From NCBI GenBank assembly GCA_000697455.1, contig JNET01031706.1, positions 1-25,548 of the forward strand: a stretch of DNA of 25,548 nt, in the 5' to 3' direction. How positions within the stretch are numbered: the first letter of the stretch is position 1; each line of letters begins with the position of its first letter. The notes under the pieces are model-generated. The model did not search any database and was not told where the DNA came from. It saw only the letters and a list, made by a program, of their open reading frames with translations. Source of the stretch: Basidiobolus heterosporus B8920. Its lineage: Eukaryota > Basidiobolomycota > Basidiobolomycetes > Basidiobolales > Basidiobolaceae. Shown here piece after piece: positions 19,735 to 25,548 of this stretch. The position numbers and the translations under genes are program-made.

Positions 19735-20375
19735 TTAATTTTGGGATGTTTCAGCTACTTCCTCGCCCCCTTCTTCTTCCTCTAGGTCAAGTTCAGCATC
19801 CACATCTTCAGGTAAGGACATCAAAAGAAAGTCCACGATTTCTTCATGATTACGCTGCTGAGCCTCGAACATGGCAGATCTTTTGCCTTCGTTTTGGATC
19901 TAAGGATAGGGGTTGTATTTGGTTCAGTGAATCGGTATCGAGAAATTAAAGTGTAGACCTCTTCAAAAATAGGGAATTTACCTGTTGATCAGCACCAGCT
20001 TCTACTAGTAGTTTGACAATTTCCAAGTGTCCGTTCAAAGCGGCCCAGTGAAGTGCAGTGTTTCCACCTTCATTTTGAGCATTCACTAATTGTTGAGGAA
20101 TCTGTTGCAAAATGAACTGAACTATCTCTGTATAGCGTAAGGGGTAATAAGGGAGGAGTTATTTAGTTTGGAAGAACGAATAGTGAGGGTTTTTTTTCCT
20201 TCTTACCTAAATGGCCGTTGGCACTGGCCATGTGTAGTGGAGTATTCCCGTTTGAACTATTGGATGCTAAAATAGAGGCACCATATTGTTGGGTGATTTG
20301 TTGAAGATCTTCTAAATCACCGTATCTAGCAGATAATACTACCTCATCAACTACGTCCTGTGGGAAGGCGGTCAT
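19735..20375 (-). CDS. YAR1: Yar1-like ankyrin-repeat protein (probable Rps3 chaperone)
   Basis: In yeast, Yar1 is a small ankyrin protein that binds newly made ribosomal protein Rps3 and keeps it soluble until assembly into the 40S subunit. Three exons (20207-20375, 19982-20127, 19735-19899; introns of 79 and 82 nt) give 159 residues. The start MTAFPQDVVDEVVLSARYGD and then DLEDLQQI resemble Yar1's DTIILDARAGDLDSLK segment. Ankyrin repeats follow at about 42-72 (NGNTPLHMASANGHLEIV), 78-105 (GGNTALHWAALNGHLEIVKL) and a weaker one at 106-136 (GKRSAMFEAQQRNHEEIV). The tail is acidic (DLEEEEGGEEV), as in Yar1. Yeast Yar1 has 200 residues, so this copy is shorter at the C-terminus. It diverges from the UFD1-domain gene across 389 bp. 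Confidence 0.85.
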
Positions 20376-20764
20376 TTTAACGGTACCAGAGAGGTAATAA
20401 TTGATATGATCACTATTTGAGTTACCCTTTGAGCCTCAATCAATCATCAAAAAAAACACCATCACAAAAAAAAAGCAACTGGATGATTCCTTCAAGCCTG
20501 ACCTTAATTCTGTGAGTGAAAAGAGAGAAATCAACTAGGATATTCTGGCGATTTCCAACTCAAACAGTCAGCAAATTAATCATCCGATGACAAATCTAGG
20601 GATTCATAGGAGAGTATGAATATGACGCACTCAACATTCATATATTCGCATCTACATCCACATCCACATCCACATCAATATCAATGCACTACTATCATCA
20701 ACATCTTTCACAATTTCAAAATTAATTTAACGGTTCTTGAACTTTCTTAATTACATCCAAACCT
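20376..20764. promoter_or_regulatory. Shared divergent promoter, YAR1-like and UFD1-domain genes
   Basis: The 389 bp between the two ATGs contain A tracts near 20449-20473 and a hexamer microsatellite near 20654. No coding segment is visible. The arrangement suggests both genes fire from one nucleosome-depleted region. Confidence 0.5.
20654..20676. repeat. Hexamer microsatellite (ACATCC)3 plus partial copy
   Basis: Three ACATCC units are followed by ACATC, and CAATATCAAT beyond it looks like a decayed continuation. It lies about 90 bp before the UFD1-domain ATG, so it may be transcribed leader. Confidence 0.7.
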
Positions 20765-23041
20765 ATGATAATTCAAAACTGGCGCTCCAAGCTTCGCGTC
20801 CTAGCTAATCCTAGTTTAAACGATGGCGACAAATTAATCCTACCTCCCTCAAGTCTAGAAACATTGATGGAGCAGTTACACTCCAAACAGCCCACACCTA
20901 ACGCTTCAAATGAGCATACTTCTCCATTTACTTTTCGTCTCCTGAATGAGAAGAAGAAGGTCGTTTCCCACGCAGGCGTTCGCGAGTTTACTGCAGAGGA
21001 GGGAACAGTAGAATTGCCCGAGTGGTTGGTCACCTCACTTGACCTGAATGTTGGTTAGGAGGTCATCATCACTGCCCAACCCTTACCGAAGGGGACGTGG
21101 GGACGTATGCGACCCTTAACTGAAGGCTACAAAGCGATCCCCGATTTCAGGTGAGTGAGTTAATAAAGACTCCACTGAGTTGGTTTCGACTATTTACTCA
21201 TATCGGAAGGAATTCCCTTTTAGGTCCGCATTTGAAGCGAACTTTCGTGCGAAATTTACTACTTTGACTACCGGGGAAATCATCAGCATTAGGTATGGTA
21301 CTCAGTTGTACCAATTTCTGATAGAAGCATTGAAACCCGCGGACGCAGTAGATATTGTGGATACCGACTTGGAACTAGAAATCGTGGCGATGAATGAAGA
21401 GGGTATATCCATCGATTCCGGGTCCATCCCAAAATCTCAATCTGGTGCTACAAGCCGGGAGATAAACATCGGTGGTAAAATTACTGGAGAAATTAACCAA
21501 GGGGAGTATCAATACTGGAAGGTTAGAGCACATCCGTCTTCGGGAATCCATTTGAAGCTAACTATATTCAAAGGAGATTCAGGTAAGTCTGAGAGTAAAA
21601 GCTAGACCACGTATCACTTGATTGACCTTGCTTTATAGATCTAATGGTCTCCAACTCCCAGGAGCACCCTACTCTGTTGGATCATGTTTGGGGGAACTTC
21701 GATCTTGGTTCCAAGTCAATTTCTATTCCATTACAAGACGCAAACTTCGTGAGCGATGGCTTTTATTACGTGGGAATACATGGATACAGCGAGGAGACGT
21801 GTACTTTTGAGCTTTCCATTGACGATCGCTTGGAAAAGACATCGCATGGGAACCAGATGCTCATGGATGATTCCGATTCCCCATATAAGAATGCGGAAGG
21901 CTACATTCCTTGTGATAATTGTGGAAGTTGGGTGTCGGAGAAATCCATTGAACTCCATAGGAACTTTTGTGAACGGAATAACAGAAAGTGTGGGGTTTGT
22001 GGGAAATTATTGAAACGAGGCGAGGAGGAAACCAGACACTGGCATTGTGAATTATGTCATCAGGTACGACTCATTTTCTCCTACATTAAAATATACATTG
22101 ATTACTCATGGTGTCTCTAGGCTGGGGATATTGCGCAAAAAGAGAAGCACATGTACGCTTATCACACCACCCGTCAATGCGTGTGTGGAGAAGAATTTCA
22201 ATCGGTACACTCATTGATTCAGCATAAAATGAACGAATGCTCGAGTAGGTTGATTGTTTGTCGGTATTGCCATAATCTAGTGCCATACGTGAAATTGTCT
22301 GAAAAAGTGAATGATCGTTTACTCGGGCTGACTGAGCATGAATCCTACTGTGGAGATAGAACCATCTCTTGTGCTAAATGTGGAGCGGCAGTATCTCTAA
22401 AAAATGTTCCAGTTCACAGTAAATTACATACATACATGAAGCAAAGCCAGAAGCTACCATTCATCTTATGTTCAAACCAAAACTGTGTACGTCCGAGGGC
22501 AGGCTCGGAGAATGGAAATCGTAGTGGGGTCAGCGGAAACCTACTGAAGCTATGTCAGATCTGCTTCGGACCATTTTGGGCACCCTCTGAGGACCTGGGA
22601 AACAAGAAGTTGATGGAGCGTGTTGTAAGAAAATACCACTCGCAGCTCACCCAAGGATGTGGTAATTCCTGGTGTCAAAACAAGGTAACGTCCCTATCCT
22701 ACCCTATCTTATCCTATCCTTTCTCACTCGACCGCTCATTACTAACAATCAACATATTTTCAACCCAGTACTGCGCCACCTCGACCGGACGCAAACTAGA
22801 CCCTAATGAAGCGGTGGCCACACTGATACCGCTGATGCCCAAAAACATCAACAGTGAAAATCAATACTATTTCTGTGTAGACGAAACCACAAACAGAAGG
22901 AGATTCCTGCTGGATATATTGTTGGATTCACCGGAAGGAAAGAACTATCAAGCAGAATACATAGTGAAGGCTTTACAAGAATCGGGGGAAGACCTCGAGG
23001 CGGCGAAACGGTGGTTGCAAGAACATGCACCTCATCTGTAA
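20765..23041 (+). CDS. UFD1-domain protein with Cys/His zinc fingers; one in-frame TAG
   Basis: The N-terminal region is UFD1-like (ubiquitin-handling partner of Cdc48/p97): KLILPPSSLETLM, HAGVREFTAEEGTVELPEWL, LPKGTWGRMRPL, FTTLTTGEIISI and ADAVDIVDTDLELEI. From about residue 340 a string of Cys/His modules follows (CDNCGSW, CGVCGKLLKRG, CVCGEEF, CRYCHNLV, CAKCGAAV), of TRAF/C2H2-like type. The C-terminus ends in a short helix pair, YIVKALQESGEDLEAAKRWL, like a UBA fold. This layout matches a fungal UFD1-zinc-finger family, not core Ufd1 itself. Introns: 21151-21223, 21583-21638, 22064-22120, 22685-22768; exons total 669 codons. Codon 98 (21056-21058) is TAG, between SLDLNVG and EVIITAQPLPKG, with conserved frame on both sides. 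It could be a real nonsense change, a sequencing error, or the end of a 51-nt optional intron (21008-21058). Only this one break is seen. Confidence 0.85.
22685..22768 (+). other. Fourth intron of the UFD1-domain gene, 84 nt, in frame and without stops
   Basis: The donor is GTAACG, the branch site TACTAAC (22740-22746) matches the yeast consensus exactly, and the acceptor is CCCAG. The length is 28 codons with no stop, so retention would add 28 residues between CQNK and YCAT. It contains degenerate tandem CCTATC-type repeats. The perfect branch site favours splicing. Confidence 0.8.
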
Positions 23042-23133
23042 ATTAATAGAACGAATTTATTTGAGAAGTCCTGAACAACATGTTCTAATACCTATAAACA
23101 TAATACAAAGAAAACAAATGGAATTTGAAAAAT

Positions 23134-25548
23134 CTACACCGAATGGGGATGGGAATGGGAATTAGATAATGATTCATGAATTGTACTATTCGTATCGTTA
23201 GATACAAGACTTAGGAAGGATGTTCTACTGGTTAGGGCATTCATGAAATTTTGTACAAGTTCACTTTGATCTTCTATTTCGTTGGCTGGTTTCCATACAC
23301 TTCGAAATTTCAATTTATATTCCACTTCTCCATTACGAATACGTGCACCTACTACTTTCCCCTGTAATGGACTGGTTGAGGGAGAGACCGTCGTGGATGA
23401 TAGATTGAGATGCATTTCATTATGTGTCGCTGAAGTTGGTGGTCGTACAAGGTGTTGTTGTATTTCATGACTGGGTGAGCGAATGAAGAGTGTGTGTGAT
23501 TTAGAAGCAGTATCCGAAGGCTTGGAAGTAGGATTGGTTGAAATATTCAAGGATGAATATCCAGAGACTTCAAGATTTGGGGTAATCGTGTCGATGAAAT
23601 CCGAGCTCTCGTAATCCGATCCTTCATTGGTTGCGCCTATTAATTCTGGTACTGATAAGACTTCGGACTCACTCTCATCAAGATGAGGATATACACTGTT
23701 ATTTGAGGAGTGGTTCAAGGTATTCAAGGGATGCATCAAATCGGATTGTTCGAAAGATTCGTGATAAGTATTCAGTAGATCTACTGAAGTACGAGGCAGC
23801 TGGCGTGGAGGGGCAAGTGGACCTAAGGACTGAGGTCGAGCAATCCTTGGTGATCGATGAGACACGCGTTGTATGGGCGAGTGTTTGACAACTTTTATGG
23901 AGCTAGCAGAATGAGGGTCCGATGAAGAAACGAGATCAGCAGATGATTGAGCCGTAGAATCAATACTCAACATGATAGATGGTGGACTCTCACACACGGG
24001 AGACAATCGTGTTGTCGCTACGGACTTGACCGTACGAACACGGGAGCTATTAAGGTTATACGTAACTTGATCCACGTCCGAAGCTCTACTGTCAATCTGG
24101 ACATTTGGCTGTATAGTAGTTTCAGCAGATGTACCCCTAACTAAACTCATTTCTCTTGTAGAAGACGAAGTAGGCGTTTGATCTTTTAAGCGACTAGCAG
24201 AACTTACAGATGAGTTGATCACTGAAGGGCTCTTGTTGACTGGGTGATATCGAGGTGTCTGATTTGAGTGGTTTGTAGTCGATCTATCTTGTCGACCACC
24301 TGACCTAACCCTACTCCTACTCCTACGTAACCTTTTAATGGGTGTGTACCGAGATTGCATTCCTTTTGAAAGCGGAGTGCAAACTTCCGTATCAAATACC
24401 GAGTCATTATCAGATTGTATGGCCGACTCATTTGACGTGGTATACTCTCTGTCGACAACTTTTTTTACAGGAGAATATTGAATTATACCACGAGTATTTT
24501 TGACTAGCCAAGGACTCCTGGGAACACGCTCTTTGCTTATTCTCTTATTCTTTCGGATAGGGATGCCATCGAATGAAGGGTGCCGGATCTGGGTAGCAAT
24601 GCGTGTTGCTGAATAACTGTTTAGTTTAACACCTGGTAATGGTGTACTAAACATAATTTCCGCACGATTATTGAACCTCTCCCAACCAAGTGGATTTGTT
24701 GACGAACTGTTAAGATCGATATCTAGGCTGGGCTCTGATGGTTCGTTATTCTCAAGCCTCGTCACATTCGACTCAACTGTATCATTGGTACTCACATCCA
24801 TGGTTGTATTGTGTGTGTTGGATGAGAAAGATTCTTCAGATAGTTGGTTGTGTGAATTAAGGAACTCTCTTGATTCTCCTCGTACTATTTCTGAACAAAT
24901 CTCAATTCGTTTATTTCTGGAAACTAATCTTGATGTTTGCTGGGCAATCCGAGGCGCATAGCCAAATTTTTCGTACGATTCAGGGAAGGCGATTCGAAAC
25001 CTTTACATCAAACTGGGTTAACAAGGATCCGAAGTTTCTATGTTCATTAGTCACTTACCTATCACGAAGATCCATGCTATGACGATCACACAACTTTAGC
25101 TCGGAATCCTTGGCAATTTTGCTCCAAGAGCATCCATGCTTCTCAACGCCAACCAGTAAGTTGTAGTCATCCTCTTGGGTAAACTTCTTACGAGGTCTGC
25201 GGTGAATTCGTCGAAAACTCGCATTTGAAATGTGGATCGTTGATCTGGTCCTTGTTGAGTAGAGAAGCTTGTATTGCTGGGGAAAAGCGGACCTAAATCT
25301 TGATGGAATGGCTTAATTTTCAGACAGTATCTGAACCTAATTCAACATGGTCTACCTATCTTTCAAATCGACAGTTGTCCGACCAGGAAACGAATATTTC
25401 GGATCTTTTAAAATCTTCTTCCAAGCTCCAACTCCATACTATTCAGAAGTCAGAATCCATTTTGAAACATTCAAAGTATGAGCTATACCTCGTGGCACCC
25501 CTCTATCAATAATTCAGTCTCTTCAGCGGTCCACCTACTTCTAAACGG
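23134..25548 (-). CDS. Double telobox Myb protein (Teb1/Tay1-like) with chromo-like C-terminus; N-terminus outside window
   Basis: Four exons (25489-25548, 25356-25438, 25059-25298, 23134-25000; introns of 50, 57 and 58 nt) give 749 residues, open at the right edge. Two Myb/SANT repeats with the telobox signature are present: repeat 1 from RWTAEETELLIEG to TTVDLKDRFRSAFP (residues 5-54), repeat 2 from KKFTQEDDYNLLVGVEKHG to SMDLRDRFRIAFP (86-134). Paired teloboxes occur in fission yeast Teb1 and in Tay1, which bind TTAGGG-type DNA at telomeres or promoters. The same phase-2 intron splits Arg48 and Arg128 in the two repeats. Residues 135-670 are disordered and rich in Ser/Thr/Pro. Residues 677-716 resemble a chromodomain: VGARIRNGEVEYKLKF, then VWKPANEIEDQSELVQNFMN, with the loop between strands shortened by about six residues. 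It is probably a nuclear DNA-binding protein; whether telomeric or a transcription factor is unknown. Confidence 0.82.

Noticed and set aside
21056-21058. Reassignment of TAG as a sense codon in this organism
   Set aside because: TAG appears to end the SET3 and GON7-like genes properly, so a general code change is not supported.

Overview
The window is nuclear DNA from a fungus. It holds ten recognisable protein genes, several cut by short GT-AG introns of mostly 50-84 nt with GTAAGT-like donors. The gene set fits a fungus: a Set3-type PHD-SET protein, a tricalbin, a Yar1-like ankyrin chaperone, ribosomal P2 and a double-telobox Myb protein. The intron density (13 introns in the tricalbin gene) argues against a budding yeast. 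A basidiomycete, a Taphrinomycotina-like ascomycete or an early-diverging fungus are all possible; I cannot name the lineage. All exon models were built by hand from reading frame and splice sites.

Layout. 1-4845 (+): the last exons of VPS28 (ESCRT-I), then an ABCC/MRP-type ABC transporter. 4950-9032 (-): a 14-exon tricalbin (membrane hairpin, SMP domain, C2 domains), convergent with the transporter across a 104-bp gap that contains a perfect 10-bp hairpin. 9033-10165: a non-coding promoter region. 10166-11089 (+): a secreted GH46-type chitosanase with both catalytic acids. 11305-11589 (+): a small GON7/KEOPS-like protein. 11898-12224 (+): acidic ribosomal protein P2. 12225-14762: about 2.5 kb with no recognisable gene but with promoter-like signals. 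14763-19100 (+): a Set3/MLL5-type protein with an AT-hook and two copies of a short motif. 19735-20375 (-): Yar1-like. 20765-23041 (+): a UFD1-domain zinc-finger protein, divergent from the Yar1-like gene and carrying one in-frame TAG inside its conserved domain. 23134-25548 (-): a protein with two telobox Myb repeats and a degenerate chromo-like C-terminus, running off the right edge.

The genes do not form one pathway. They are mostly housekeeping genes for endosomal sorting, ER-plasma membrane contacts, translation, tRNA modification, chromatin and protein quality control. The items most worth following up are the telobox protein (the same phase-2 intron position in both repeats, plus a chromo-like tail), the GH46 enzyme in a fungal context, the in-frame TAG in the UFD1-domain gene (possibly a 51-nt exitron), the oversized transporter intron with a hairpin, and the gene-free 2.5 kb.
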